Of a DNA stretch of 64,000 nucleotides, positions 23,703 through 32,743 are shown in pieces. The DNA is from Candidatus Leptovillus affinis. GTDB lineage: Bacteria; Chloroflexota; Anaerolineae; Promineifilales; Promineifilaceae. The translations under genes and the position numbers were made by a program. The stretch spans positions 744,001-808,000 of the forward strand of contig JADIYP010000001.1 in assembly GCA_016705235.1 (NCBI GenBank), given 5' to 3'. A model generated the notes under the pieces. That model was given only the letters and a program-made list of their open reading frames with translations. It was not told where the DNA came from and ran no database searches. Position 1 is the stretch's first letter. The number at the start of each line of letters is the position of its first letter.

Positions 23703-26696
23703 CTAGACAACGGCAATGGCTGAGCCAACGGCCGTTTTCGATACCTCAATGCGCGTGGGAAAGGCGTCGCGCAGTTCGTCGATATGGGTGATGACCAGAA
23801 TGCGGGCAAAATCATCCTGGATGGTGTTGATGGCTTCCACCAGCCGCTGCCGCCCGTTGGGATCCTGGCTGCCAAAGCCTTCGTCGATCACCAGCGTTTG
23901 CAGCCGCGCCCCGGATCGCCGGGCCAAAAGCTGCGATAGCGCCAGCCGCACGGCAAAATTCACCCGGAACTGCTCGCCGCCGCTGTAATTGTCGTACGGC
24001 CGTTCCCCCGCCCCGTCAATAATGCGAATGTCCAGCGTCTCGGCCATAGCGTCGCGGCTTTTGAGCTGCTTTTGCGTCTCAAAAAAGACGCGCATATCGC
24101 CGCCGGTGAGGCGTTCCAGCAGTTCGTTGGCCCGCTCCTCGATTTCCGGCAGCGCCTGTTCAATCAGCAGCGCCTGCACGCCGTCGCGGCCACACGCCTT
24201 CTCCAGCAGTTTTAGCCGCTGGATGTGCAGCGTTTTCTCGGCGCGGGCAGCCGTGAGCTGCTCGCGCCGGGCGCGTAAATCGTTCAGCACGGCCAGCCGC
24301 TGCTGCGCCGCGCCCACCTGCCGGTTGGCGGCAATCTCTTCCTCGCGCAGTTGGAAAACCTCATCTTCGGTGGCGTGTACGTCGCCGCCGTCGGTTTGCA
24401 GCTCGGCCAATCGGGCCACGGCCGTTTCCCGCTGCTGCGTCAGATCGGCTACGGTTTGCTGCTGCTGCGCCACCTGGGCCGCCAGATCGGCCAGCGCCCC
24501 TTCGAGCGGTTTCACGGCCGCCTGAGCCTGGTGCACGGCCTGCTGCCTTTCCGGCGCGCCTGCCAGTTCATCCCGCGCCGCCTTCGCTGCCTCATGCGCT
24601 GCCGCCTCATACCCCACTTCGGCCAACTGCCCATCCAACGCCTTTAAGGCCGCCTGCGCCTCCCCGGCATAATCTCCAATCTCCAATCTCTTCTTCACCT
24701 CTGCCAGCGCCGCCTGCCCCGCGCTCTCCCAATCCGCCAACAGCCGGTCGATTTCCGCCAGACGCGCTGCGGCATTGGCGGCGGCTTTTTGCTGCGTCTG
24801 CTGCTCTTTTTCCAGCTTTTCTTTGGCCTGGCTGGCCGAACTGAGCGCCTGGACCTGCTGCTTTTGGGCGTCGAGAACGGCCGTGTCCCCCACCTTCTTC
24901 TCTAATTCCGCCAACTGCGCCTGCCCGCCCGCTTTCCAATCGGCCAGCGCCTGGGCGATTTCCGCCAGGCGCGCGTCGGCTTTGTGCAGGCGCTGCTGCT
25001 GCGCCTGCTGGTCGCGCTCCAGGCGCGGCTTTTGTTTGAGCTGCTGCTCCAGGTCGGCGGTTTCGGCGGCCAGCGCTTCGATGCGCCCCTTGTTGGCCCG
25101 GAAGCGGTCGGCCGATTCTTTGCCTTCCGCTTCCAGTTCGGCCAGGACGGTGCGGCGGTGGTCGTCGCTGAGTGACTGGCCGCAAAGGGGACAGTCGCCG
25201 CCCGCTTCTTCTTGCAGGCGGTCCAGACGGTCGCGGAGCTTGTTCATGCTGGCCTTCAGGCGCGGCTGTTCGGCTTGCAGGTTGTCCAGTTCCGCTTTGG
25301 CGACGGCGTAACGTTCGTTTTGCGCTCCGGCGGCGGCCAGTTCGGCCGTCAGTTGGATCACGCTTTGTTCGGCCTGGGCGCGGTTGGCGGCTACGGCCGT
25401 TTGCTCTTCTACCAGCGCCGCCATTTTGCGCGCTTCAGTTTGCAGGCGCGATTGTTCCTTGAGCAGACTTTGCCGTTCCGCTTCCAGCCGTTGTAAGGTC
25501 TCGCGGGCGGCGTGCCAATCGGCGACCTGCTGCGCCAGCCCGGCCATCTCCACGCCGATGGCTGCCAGCCGTGATTGGGTGTCGGCGAGGTGGGCGGCGA
25601 CGGCCGTGCGTTCGTTTTGCGCTGCTTCGCTTTTGGCGCGTTGGGTCTCCAGTTCGCGTTGGCGCTGCTCCAGGCGGCTGCGCTCCTGGGCGATGGTGAG
25701 TTCATACGGCCGTTTTTGTCCTTGCAGCTTGTGGTGTTCATCGGCGCGGGCCTGCCAGGCTTGCAAATGGGCCTGGGCCTGCTCGTAGGCGGCAAAGGCG
25801 GCGGCGATGGTTTCGGCTTCGGCCAGAATGGTTTCGTATCCGGCGCGTTCGGTCTGGCGCCGGGTTTGCGTTTTGACCAGATCGGCCAGGGTGCGTTGGG
25901 CGCGGGTCAGGTTGGTGGCCAGGTTGGCGACCATTTCTTGCTGTTGGTGCACGGCCGTTTCCGCGCGGCGCAGGTGGGTGAGCAGCTTTTCCTTGTCGGC
26001 CAGCCGGTCGGCGATGGCCTGCCGGGCGGCCTGAGCGGCGGCCAGGGCGGCGGCGCGATCGTCTTCTTCGCCCAGTTCCAGGGCGATGTCGCCCAACTGC
26101 CCATCCACCAGCAAAAGCTGCCCTTCGGCGGCTTTACGCTGCTCGCCGGCGGCCTCTTTGTACACATCCCACTGGCTGACGCCCAGCAAATCGGCCAGGA
26201 TTTCCTTGCGGCGGCCGGGCGTTTTGGTGGTAAATTCATCGGCTTTGCCTTGCAGCAGGAAGCTGGCGTTGATGAAGGTGTCGTAGTTCATGCGCAGCAG
26301 GTCGACGATGGCCGTCTCGGTTTCGCGCACTTTGCTTTCGCTGAGGGTTTTCCACTTGCCTTTGTCCAGGTCGCCATCGGCCAGCATTTGCAGTTCTAAC
26401 TGGGTGGCTTTGCCGGCGCGTTTGCGGCGAATGACGCGGTAGGTGCTGTTTTCCAGGGCGAAACTAAAGCGGATTTCGGCCGTGCCGTCTTCTAATGTGG
26501 CGCGGCGGTTGACCAGATCGTCGTCGCTTTTGCTGCGCGCTTTGCCGAACAGCGCCCAGGTCATGCTGTCCAGGATGCTGGATTTGCCGGCGCCGTTGGC
26601 TCCGGAGATGCAGGCCAGGTGGATGCCGTTGAAATTGAGAACGGCCGTGTCCCGATAAGACAAAAAATTGGTCACTTCCAGACGCAGAGGAATCAT
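23703..26696 (-). CDS. sbcC: SbcC-type SMC-like exonuclease ATPase subunit
   Basis: 997 aa from the ATG at 26696 (MIPLRLEVTNFLSY), the expected N-terminus; the frame is open further upstream but without homology. SbcC pairs with SbcD to cut hairpins and DNA ends. Walker A is GANGAGKSS near residue 35. Two long Ala/Glu/Gln-rich coiled coils flank a zinc hook CPLCGQ near residue 500. The C-terminal lobe has the signature NYSGGEQFRVNFA and Walker B LVIDEGFGSQD. No SbcD nuclease gene is adjacent: the neighbouring upstream genes run the other way. A partial copy of the CTCCAATCTCC repeat lies inside the coiled-coil region at 24671-24690. Confidence 0.9.
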   Translation of the reverse strand: MIPLRLEVTNFLSYRDTAVLNFNGIHLACISGANGAGKSSILDSMTWALFGKARSKSDDDLVNRRATLEDGTAEIRFSFALENSTYRVIRRKRAGKATQLELQMLADGDLDKGKWKTLSESKVRETETAIVDLLRMNYDTFINASFLLQGKADEFTTKTPGRRKEILADLLGVSQWDVYKEAAGEQRKAAEGQLLLVDGQLGDIALELGEEDDRAAALAAAQAARQAIADRLADKEKLLTHLRRAETAVHQQQEMVANLATNLTRAQRTLADLVKTQTRRQTERAGYETILAEAETIAAAFAAYEQAQAHLQAWQARADEHHKLQGQKRPYELTIAQERSRLEQRQRELETQRAKSEAAQNERTAVAAHLADTQSRLAAIGVEMAGLAQQVADWHAARETLQRLEAERQSLLKEQSRLQTEARKMAALVEEQTAVAANRAQAEQSVIQLTAELAAAGAQNERYAVAKAELDNLQAEQPRLKASMNKLRDRLDRLQEEAGGDCPLCGQSLSDDHRRTVLAELEAEGKESADRFRANKGRIEALAAETADLEQQLKQKPRLERDQQAQQQRLHKADARLAEIAQALADWKAGGQAQLAELEKKVGDTAVLDAQKQQVQALSSASQAKEKLEKEQQTQQKAAANAAARLAEIDRLLADWESAGQAALAEVKKRLEIGDYAGEAQAALKALDGQLAEVGYEAAAHEAAKAARDELAGAPERQQAVHQAQAAVKPLEGALADLAAQVAQQQQTVADLTQQRETAVARLAELQTDGGDVHATEDEVFQLREEEIAANRQVGAAQQRLAVLNDLRARREQLTAARAEKTLHIQRLKLLEKACGRDGVQALLIEQALPEIEERANELLERLTGGDMRVFFETQKQLKSRDAMAETLDIRIIDGAGERPYDNYSGGEQFRVNFAVRLALSQLLARRSGARLQTLVIDEGFGSQDPNGRQRLVEAINTIQDDFARILVITHIDELRDAFPTRIEVSKTAVGSAIAVV
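24671..24690. repeat. Half copy of the GGAGATTGGAG repeat inside sbcC
   Basis: AATCTCCAATCTCCAATCTC encodes part of a coiled coil (RLEIGD on the coding strand). It matches one arm of the elements at 11420 and 63211; no second arm is present. Confidence 0.6.
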
Positions 26697-26800
26697 AGAT
26701 GCTCCTGATAATGGTCTATGGTCGATTAGCTGCGCTGTTTTTACCTGTAACGGTGGCAATTGGCAAACGGCCGTTTGCTCTGAGGGGCGTGTGGATTGTC

Positions 26801-26809
26801 TGGTATAAT
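26801..26809 (+). promoter_or_regulatory. Extended -10 promoter
   Basis: TGGTATAAT gives a consensus TATAAT (26804-26809) with a TGn extension, 31 bases before the zinc-ribbon gene. No good -35 box was found. Confidence 0.55.
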
Positions 26810-26840
26810 CTCGCCACAAACCGATCGGTGAGGGTAGGTG

Positions 26841-27047
26841 ATGGCAAGTTTACAGGTTGGGCTTTTATGCGGCATGTGCAGCCACGACTGGGTGCAAGAC
26901 CTGGGCGAGGTGGATAATTTTCGCCTTGTCATTCGCGGCGACCGGCAGGCAAAAATCTACCGGGTCTCCTGCCCGATTTGCGGCAGCGTGGTGTTGGTGG
27001 AGGTGGACGCGGGCGAGGATGACATTCCCTCGAGTTGGGGAACCTGA
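26841..27047 (+). CDS. Small zinc-ribbon protein
   Basis: 68 aa. A GMCSHDW segment near residue 11 and SCPICGSV near residue 44 suggest a zinc site, though only one clear CxxC pair is seen. It is likely a small metal-binding protein of unknown role. The ATG at 26841 directly follows an alternative GTG. It leads the glycosyltransferase and DUF2723 genes on the same strand. Confidence 0.6.
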   Translation: MASLQVGLLCGMCSHDWVQDLGEVDNFRLVIRGDRQAKIYRVSCPICGSVVLVEVDAGEDDIPSSWGT

Positions 27048-27122
27048 GCCGTTCACGAAGGAAATTAGGCGTATGGAAAAAGCGTGTTGGGGTCGGATAA
27101 CGGCCGTATGGGGCACATGCCC

Positions 27123-28259
27123 ATGATTTACGTGGATATTTCGGCGGCCGTGCACAGCCGCGCCGGACTGGGGCGTTATGCCGAGCGGCTGGCAGGCGCG
27201 TTGATTCAGACCCAGCCGGAGCGGTTTGGGTTGTTTTATAACCGGGGGAAGGACGGCCGTTTCCCGGCTTCTCTGCCCACAACCATCCCCAGTCGCCATG
27301 TCAGCCTGGGCTACAAACCATGGCGCATGATGGTCCTGGCCGGGCAGGCGGCCCATGTGGGCTTCAACCGCCTGCTGCCAGAGGTTGAATTGTTCCACAG
27401 CACCGAACACCTGCTCCTGCCGCTGCGCGGCGTGCCCACCGTGCTCACCGTCCACGACCTGATTTATAAGCTCTTCCCCGAACACCACAAAAAGCTCAAT
27501 TACTGGTATCTCAATCTGGCGATGCCCCTTTTTTGCCGCCGCGCCGACGCCATCATTGCCGTTTCACAGGCAAGCAAGCAAGATTGCGTCAAGAACTATG
27601 GCCTCGATCCGGCTAAGATTCACGTTGTGTACGAGGCGGCCTCTTCCCATTTTCAGCCGCCGCCCCCGACCAGGATCGACCAAGTTAGACAGACATATGA
27701 TTTACCCGAACACTTCCTTCTCCACCTCAGTACCATCGAGCCGCGCAAAAATCTGAGCCGCCTGCTTGATGCCCTCCTGGCTTTACGCCAATCCTTCCCC
27801 GGACTTACCCTCGTCCTGGTCGGGGGCAGAGGGTGGTTGTATGATGACTTTTTCGCCAAAATTGAGGCGTTGGGCTTGCAAAACGCCGTCAAACCGTTGG
27901 GCTGGGTTCCCGATGAAGATTTACCGGCCATCATCGCCGCCGCCGATCTGGCGGTGCAGCCCAGTTTGTATGAAGGGTTCGGTCTGCCGATTTTGGAGCA
28001 TATGGCTTGCGGGCAGGTGGTGGCGGCCAGCCGCGCTGCCAGTCACCCGGAAGTGGGCGGTGAGGCGGCGGCTTATTTTGACCCGCTGGATGTGGAGGAG
28101 ATGACGGCCGTTATCCATCACCTGCTTACCGACAAAGACGAATACCAACACCGCCGCCAGCTTGGCTTGCAGCAAGCTGCCCAATTTAGCTGGCAGCGCG
28201 CCGCAAGAGAGACAATCGCTATCTATGACGGACTCATCAAAAAAGAGACTGGAGACTAG
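27123..28259 (+). CDS. Family 4 glycosyltransferase
   Basis: About 378 aa, GT-B fold. The N-terminal acceptor domain starts with VDISAAVHSRAGLGRYAERL. The C-terminal donor domain shows HLSTIEPRKNLSRLLDAL, LVLVGGRGW, and the GT4 signature QPSLYEGFGLPILEHMACG, whose E-x7-E pair binds the nucleotide sugar. Retaining transfer of a hexose from an activated donor is expected; the acceptor is unknown. Three in-frame ATGs (27108, 27117, 27123) lie close together with no clear Shine-Dalgarno; the last gives the best family match. The end overlaps the next gene by 35 bases within a repeat. Confidence 0.88.
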   Translation: MIYVDISAAVHSRAGLGRYAERLAGALIQTQPERFGLFYNRGKDGRFPASLPTTIPSRHVSLGYKPWRMMVLAGQAAHVGFNRLLPEVELFHSTEHLLLPLRGVPTVLTVHDLIYKLFPEHHKKLNYWYLNLAMPLFCRRADAIIAVSQASKQDCVKNYGLDPAKIHVVYEAASSHFQPPPPTRIDQVRQTYDLPEHFLLHLSTIEPRKNLSRLLDALLALRQSFPGLTLVLVGGRGWLYDDFFAKIEALGLQNAVKPLGWVPDEDLPAIIAAADLAVQPSLYEGFGLPILEHMACGQVVAASRAASHPEVGGEAAAYFDPLDVEEMTAVIHHLLTDKDEYQHRRQLGLQQAAQFSWQRAARETIAIYDGLIKKETGD

Positions 28260-30801
28260 AGACTGGAGTCTACGCCCCAATCTCCAATCCCCCATCCCCC
28301 TTCTCTTACTCGCCGCCTTGCTTATTCTGCTGCTCTACCTGCTGACGCTGGCTCGTGTCCCTGTCTTTGGCGACCCGACAGAGTACACAGTGGTGGCTCA
28401 TGTGTTGGGTTTTGCCCACCCGCCCGGTTATGCTTTCATTACGCTGCTGGGCAAATTGGTCCAGAGTCTTGTCCCGATAGGGGCGATTTCCTGGCGCATG
28501 CACCTGCTAGCGGCTCTTTCATCCACCGCCGCCGCCCTCTTCGCCTTCGGCGTCATCTGGACCATCGGCTCAGCCCTGTTCCCCAATCCGAAATCCGAAA
28601 TCCGAAATCCAAAATCACTTGCTGCCTTCTTCACCGCCCTGCTCATCGCCACCGGCGCGGATGTCTGGCAGCACGCCATCCACGCCAACCCGCATGTGGT
28701 GACGGCCGTTTTCCTCCTCGCCAACCTGTTCTTCTTAACCAAATTCTGGGCGTCCCAATCCCGCAAATGGCTGTTTGCGTTTGCCTTTACCCTGGGTTTG
28801 GGCATTACCCACCACCCCCTGACGGTGATGGCCTGGCCGGCGTATGGCTTGTTTGTGTGGGTGGTACGGCCGTCTATCTGGAAAGAGTGGCGCACGCTGC
28901 TGGGCATGGTCCTGTGCGGCCTGCTGGGGCTGACGGTTTGGCTCTATTTCCCCCTGCGCGCCGCCGCCACACCCATCGGCCCCACCGATTTGAACACGCT
29001 GAACGGTTTCCTGAATTACGTCCTGGCGCGCGGCCTCAGCGAAAGCCTGCCCTTCTTCGGCCTGGCCGATTTGCCCGACCGCGCCCTCGTTTTCTGGACC
29101 CTGCTGCGCCTGCAATATAGCCTACCCATCCTCTTCCTGGCCCTGTTTGGTTTTGTCTGGCTGGTGGTGGGGAGGAGATTGTTTGCACCACAGAGGCACG
29201 GAGAGCACGGAGATGATTCTGAAAAACCCCGTGTCCTCCGTGTCTCCGTGGTGAACCTTTCCCCGCTATTCCTGCTCTACGGCCTCGCCTTCCTGGGTAA
29301 CTACGCCTTTGTGATGAGCCTGCGCGTGCAGGACATCATGGCCTACCTGCTGGGCATTTTTATGCTGCTGGGGCTAATGGCCGGCATCGGTCTGCTCGGC
29401 CTGCTGACGCTGCTGCAAACCTGGCTCGCCCGCCACGCCGAAATCCAAAATCCAAAATCCGAAATCCCTAAAGAGGTCTGGCTGCTGGCCGCCGCCCTGT
29501 TTTTGCTCGGCCCGATCCTGCAAATCGCCCGCAATGTGCCGCGTATTGGCCTGGGCGACTACACGGCCGCGCAGGATTACGTTGACGCGGTGTTTGCCCG
29601 TTTTGGCGGGCAGGGCGCGGGCGCGGTGCTGTTGAACGATTGGGAGCACACTACGCCGTTGTATTACGCGCAGTATGTAGACGGCCGTTCCCCCACCGCC
29701 ACCGACGTGCAGCCCATCCTCGTCTCCACCGGCTCCGCCAACCCGTGGCTGGACAACGTGATTCGTTATTTGCCCGGCGGCCCTGTCTACCTGAGCAACT
29801 ACCGGCGCGAGATTGTGGACTTTGGCTTTCGCCTGCGCCCGGCACGGCCGTTTTACCAGGTGATCGACATCGGGTCCGCACTGCAATTTACGCTGCCGGA
29901 GGAGCTGACGGCCGTCTCCGCCACCGGCGAGCAGATCACCCTCGCCGGCTACGATCTGCCGCAGCGCGAAGTCACAGCCGGTGACTTTGTGCCTCTGACT
30001 CTGGCCTTCACCGCGCCGGTCACGCCCACCGATTATTACGTGCCGGTCGTCCATGTCGGCGACCTCAACTTCACCTTCACCACCGACAGCCATCAACTGA
30101 CGCCCACCTACACCCCTGGCGAAATCGTCGTCGAGGCTTTCGATTTTGCCCTGCCCCACAATATGCCCTCCGGCGATTATCCGATTACGGTGGATTTGAA
30201 GAACCTTAGCACGGATACGGCCGTGTCTCTCCATCTCTCGCTGGGTACATTGACCGTTGTCGGACAGGCCCACCCCATCCGCACCGACCATTTGCTGGCT
30301 AATTTTCGGCAGCGGGTGGGGTTGGTGAGTGCGCGGGTGCGGGGAAACGGCCGTGCCGCCAGCGCCCCCTGGTCTGAAGCTGCCGCTCTCCAGGTTCAGC
30401 CCAACGACGCCATTCACCTGACGTTGCAATGGCAAAGCCTGGCCCCCGCCGAGGAAAGTTACACCATCTTTGTTCACCTGATTGACGCCGCGAATCGGCC
30501 GTGGGTGACGCTGGACTATACGCCGCTGGGCGGTTCCGCGCCCACGCACCTGTGGATTCCCAAGTGGCTGCCCGGCCAACAAATGCTGGACCCTTACCGC
30601 CTGACCATTCCGCCGGACCTGCCGCCGGGCACGTATTACCTTGAAGTGGGGTTGTATGAGATGATTGGCGGCCGTCGCCTGCACATGTCCGACCAGGCTG
30701 GCAACCTGGCGGGCGACCGCATTATTTTGGGACCGGTGGTGGTAGGTGAAGGGGGAGAGGGGGAGAGGGGGAACGGCCGTTCTCCAAACTTCAGCCGCTG
30801 A
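28225..30801 (+). CDS. DUF2723 membrane protein, mannosyltransferase-like
   Basis: 858 aa from ATG 28225. The N-terminal half has about ten membrane helices. The first external loop has the family pattern FGDPTEYTVVAHVLGFAHPPGYAF, with an acidic pair and HPPGY as in DUF2723 and GT-C enzymes that use lipid-linked sugars. The C-terminal half (from about residue 560) is a large beta-rich exported region. Coupling to a GT4 enzyme suggests surface glycan or glycoprotein assembly. The gene is peculiar in carrying at least four repeat-derived segments in frame: its N-terminal tail, PNPKSEIRNPKS near 125, a PQRHGEHGDD loop near 325 and EIQNPKSEIPK near 410. Confidence 0.82.
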   Translation: MTDSSKKRLETRDWSLRPNLQSPIPLLLLAALLILLLYLLTLARVPVFGDPTEYTVVAHVLGFAHPPGYAFITLLGKLVQSLVPIGAISWRMHLLAALSSTAAALFAFGVIWTIGSALFPNPKSEIRNPKSLAAFFTALLIATGADVWQHAIHANPHVVTAVFLLANLFFLTKFWASQSRKWLFAFAFTLGLGITHHPLTVMAWPAYGLFVWVVRPSIWKEWRTLLGMVLCGLLGLTVWLYFPLRAAATPIGPTDLNTLNGFLNYVLARGLSESLPFFGLADLPDRALVFWTLLRLQYSLPILFLALFGFVWLVVGRRLFAPQRHGEHGDDSEKPRVLRVSVVNLSPLFLLYGLAFLGNYAFVMSLRVQDIMAYLLGIFMLLGLMAGIGLLGLLTLLQTWLARHAEIQNPKSEIPKEVWLLAAALFLLGPILQIARNVPRIGLGDYTAAQDYVDAVFARFGGQGAGAVLLNDWEHTTPLYYAQYVDGRSPTATDVQPILVSTGSANPWLDNVIRYLPGGPVYLSNYRREIVDFGFRLRPARPFYQVIDIGSALQFTLPEELTAVSATGEQITLAGYDLPQREVTAGDFVPLTLAFTAPVTPTDYYVPVVHVGDLNFTFTTDSHQLTPTYTPGEIVVEAFDFALPHNMPSGDYPITVDLKNLSTDTAVSLHLSLGTLTVVGQAHPIRTDHLLANFRQRVGLVSARVRGNGRAASAPWSEAAALQVQPNDAIHLTLQWQSLAPAEESYTIFVHLIDAANRPWVTLDYTPLGGSAPTHLWIPKWLPGQQMLDPYRLTIPPDLPPGTYYLEVGLYEMIGGRRLHMSDQAGNLAGDRIILGPVVVGEGGEGERGNGRSPNFSR
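28245..28300. repeat. GAGACTGGAG repeat spanning the GT4/DUF2723 overlap
   Basis: Tandem GGAGACTAGAGACTGGAG units are followed by AATCTCCAATCCCCCATCCCCC. It encodes the C-terminus of the glycosyltransferase in one frame and the N-terminal tail of the membrane protein in another. Confidence 0.75.
28582..28617. repeat. Direct repeat CCGAAATCCGAAATCC in a coding region
   Basis: Four AAATCC-type units in tandem encode a hydrophilic loop between membrane helices of the DUF2723 protein. A second cluster is at 29438. Confidence 0.8.
29186..29254. repeat. CACCACAGAGGCACGGAG inverted repeat in a coding region
   Basis: The left arm (29186-29210) and right arm (29230-29254) are complementary over about 25 bases with few mismatches. 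It encodes a loop of the DUF2723 protein and keeps the frame. Confidence 0.85.
29438..29468. repeat. Direct repeat AAATCCAAAATCC in a coding region
   Basis: Three tandem units like those at 28582, again in frame between membrane helices of the same protein. Confidence 0.8.
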
Positions 30802-32539
30802 TTCCGATCAACTCGTAAATCTGCTCCAGCGCCTGCCGCCCCTTTACGCGCATCGGGTTCATCGCCTCCACAATCACCCAACCCTTCGCCCGCTCATAGG
30901 CGTCTGAGCTGAGCAAAATCTGGCCGGGGCGCGCCGTTTCCTGCACGCGCTTCGCCAGATTCACGGCATCGCCGATGGCCGAATAATCCTTGCGCAGGTT
31001 GCTGCCCACATTGCCCACAACCGCTTCGCCCACATGGATGCCCGTGCCAAAATAAAGCCGCTTGTCGGCCGGCATGTTCATGTGATAGGCGATCATGTTG
31101 TTTTGAATCATCAGCGCCGTGCGAATGGCGCGCTCTACGTGATCTTCCTGGGGGTTCAGCGGCGTATTGAACAGCGCCATCACCGCATCCCCCATAAATT
31201 TATCGGTCATGCCGCCGAAATGGGAAATGGCCGTTACGGCCTGGGTAAAATACCCGTTGATCACCTCAATGAGCGTTTCCGGGTCCAGGTTTTCGCTAAA
31301 GGTGCTAAAGCCGCGCACATCGGCAAATAAGACAGTGATCACGCGACGCTGCGGCCGTTGCGCCGCGTCCAGGTCGCGCACCTGGTCCACCAGCGCGGGC
31401 GGCAAATACCGCCGCACACTCTCCAGGCGTTTGGTCTCGGAAATGTCGTTCAGCACCATGGCTACGCCCAGCGTGTCTTGCTGAATGTCGCGCAGCGGCG
31501 AGAACGTCAGGTTCAGGGTGGTTGTGCCCGGCCGTGCGCCCACCATAATGTCCATCTCGGCATTTTGGATGCCGCCGTTTTTCTTCACGGACTCCACAAT
31601 GGGTTCCACTGGCAGCCCTAACACCAGGAGCGCGTTGGCGTACGCTTCGTGAAGGATGGAATGGGGCGGGACGCCTAAAATTTGTTCGGCGGCGCGATTA
31701 AATAGAGCGACACGATCATGGTCATCAATGGTGATCACGCCGCTGGCGATGGATTCAAACACGTTATCCATCAGGTCTTTCATTTCGGTGATTTCCATCA
31801 GGTGTTGGCGGATTTGTTGGAACAGGCGCGCGTTTTCGATGGCCACGGCCGCCTGGTTGGCAAAAGTAGCCAGTAAATCCCGGTCTGTATCGCCAAAGAT
31901 GCCGGAGGCGATGCGGTTATCGGCATAGACGACGCCGATGGTGTTGTTTTTGATGCGCAGCGGGACGCAGAGAATGGAGCGCAGGTTGTAGCTGATGATG
32001 CTTTCGGTGGCGGCAAAGCGCGGGTCCGATTGGGCGTTCATGGTCACTACCGGCTCGCCGGATTCGGCGACGGAGCGCACAATGGTGCGGCTGATCTCGA
32101 ACGACGAGGATTTTTCAATCGTTTCCCGATCAACGTTGCGGGCGACCTGGACGGTGAGCTGGCCGGTTGTTTCGTCGATGAGCAGGAGGATGGCGCGTTC
32201 GGCCTGGGTGAGGTTGATGATGGCGTCCATCACGGCCGCCAGCACCTGGTTGAGGTCCAGCGAGGAGTTGACGACGGCGCCAATTTCTTGCAGCGCTTTA
32301 AGCTGTTCGTGTTCTTTGGCCTGGGCTTCGAGGCGGCGTTCCAGGTCTTCGAGGGTACGGCGGACTTGCACGAAGAGGCGAGCCAGTTCGTCGGTGGACT
32401 GCACGGCCGCCTGACGGGTGATCTCAGCGCGGGTGGTGATCATGGTTTGTTGTTGGTTGACGGCGCCGCCGAGTTCGTCAACCATTTCACGCAAATGTTT
32501 TAAGTTGCGGTGGACCTGGGTTGTAGACTGCTCACTCAC
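30791..32539 (-). CDS. GAF-PAS class III adenylate/guanylate cyclase
   Basis: 582 aa from the GTG at 32539, with GGAGG upstream; the frame continues to 32599 but without a ribosome site. A helical N-terminal region (about 1-100) leads to a GAF domain (100-250, with SILCVPL and IGVVYADNR strands), a PAS domain (265-385), and a C-terminal class III cyclase domain (about 400-580). The metal-binding Asp residues are visible in LFADVRGFSTFSE and KFMGDAVMALF, and GIHVGEAVVGNVG follows. It should make cyclic nucleotide in response to a signal sensed by GAF or PAS. It is cytoplasmic. Its end overlaps the convergent DUF2723 gene by 11 bases. Confidence 0.9.
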   Translation of the reverse strand: MSEQSTTQVHRNLKHLREMVDELGGAVNQQQTMITTRAEITRQAAVQSTDELARLFVQVRRTLEDLERRLEAQAKEHEQLKALQEIGAVVNSSLDLNQVLAAVMDAIINLTQAERAILLLIDETTGQLTVQVARNVDRETIEKSSSFEISRTIVRSVAESGEPVVTMNAQSDPRFAATESIISYNLRSILCVPLRIKNNTIGVVYADNRIASGIFGDTDRDLLATFANQAAVAIENARLFQQIRQHLMEITEMKDLMDNVFESIASGVITIDDHDRVALFNRAAEQILGVPPHSILHEAYANALLVLGLPVEPIVESVKKNGGIQNAEMDIMVGARPGTTTLNLTFSPLRDIQQDTLGVAMVLNDISETKRLESVRRYLPPALVDQVRDLDAAQRPQRRVITVLFADVRGFSTFSENLDPETLIEVINGYFTQAVTAISHFGGMTDKFMGDAVMALFNTPLNPQEDHVERAIRTALMIQNNMIAYHMNMPADKRLYFGTGIHVGEAVVGNVGSNLRKDYSAIGDAVNLAKRVQETARPGQILLSSDAYERAKGWVIVEAMNPMRVKGRQALEQIYELIGISG

Positions 32540-32615
32540 TGGAGTGTCCTCCCTCTGTTGACCCAAAATTGCCCATTCTGGTTTCGATCGGACTGACAAC
32601 CGAAATGGGCGGGGA

Positions 32616-32648
32616 AGACCCTAAGGGTTTAGCAAACCCTTAGGGTCT
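32616..32648. repeat. Inverted repeat, ACCCTAAGGGTTT family
   Basis: Two 15-base arms (AGACCCTAAGGGTTT and complement) flank AGC. It lies between two minus-strand genes and matches the element in the glnN leader. Confidence 0.85.
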
Positions 32649-32743
32649 GTGTCGTTACATGGGCGAATTGTTTACAGACTCGCTTTGGTATTGATTTCTC
32701 ATTATAACAGAGCAATGAGGTTGTTAAAAAGGGGTTTTAGGCG

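Noticed and set aside
25575..26399. Antisense frame of 274 codons over sbcC
   Set aside because: Gly/Phe/Leu-rich shadow of the coiled-coil coding sequence with no recognisable domain or start signal.
28582..29468. Repeat segments in the DUF2723 gene as assembly errors
   Set aside because: Each keeps the frame and lies in a hydrophilic loop between helices, and the same families recur elsewhere, so insertion is the better explanation.
29374..30684. Antisense frame of 436 codons over the DUF2723 gene
   Set aside because: Overlaps the exported half of a supported gene and has no conserved features.
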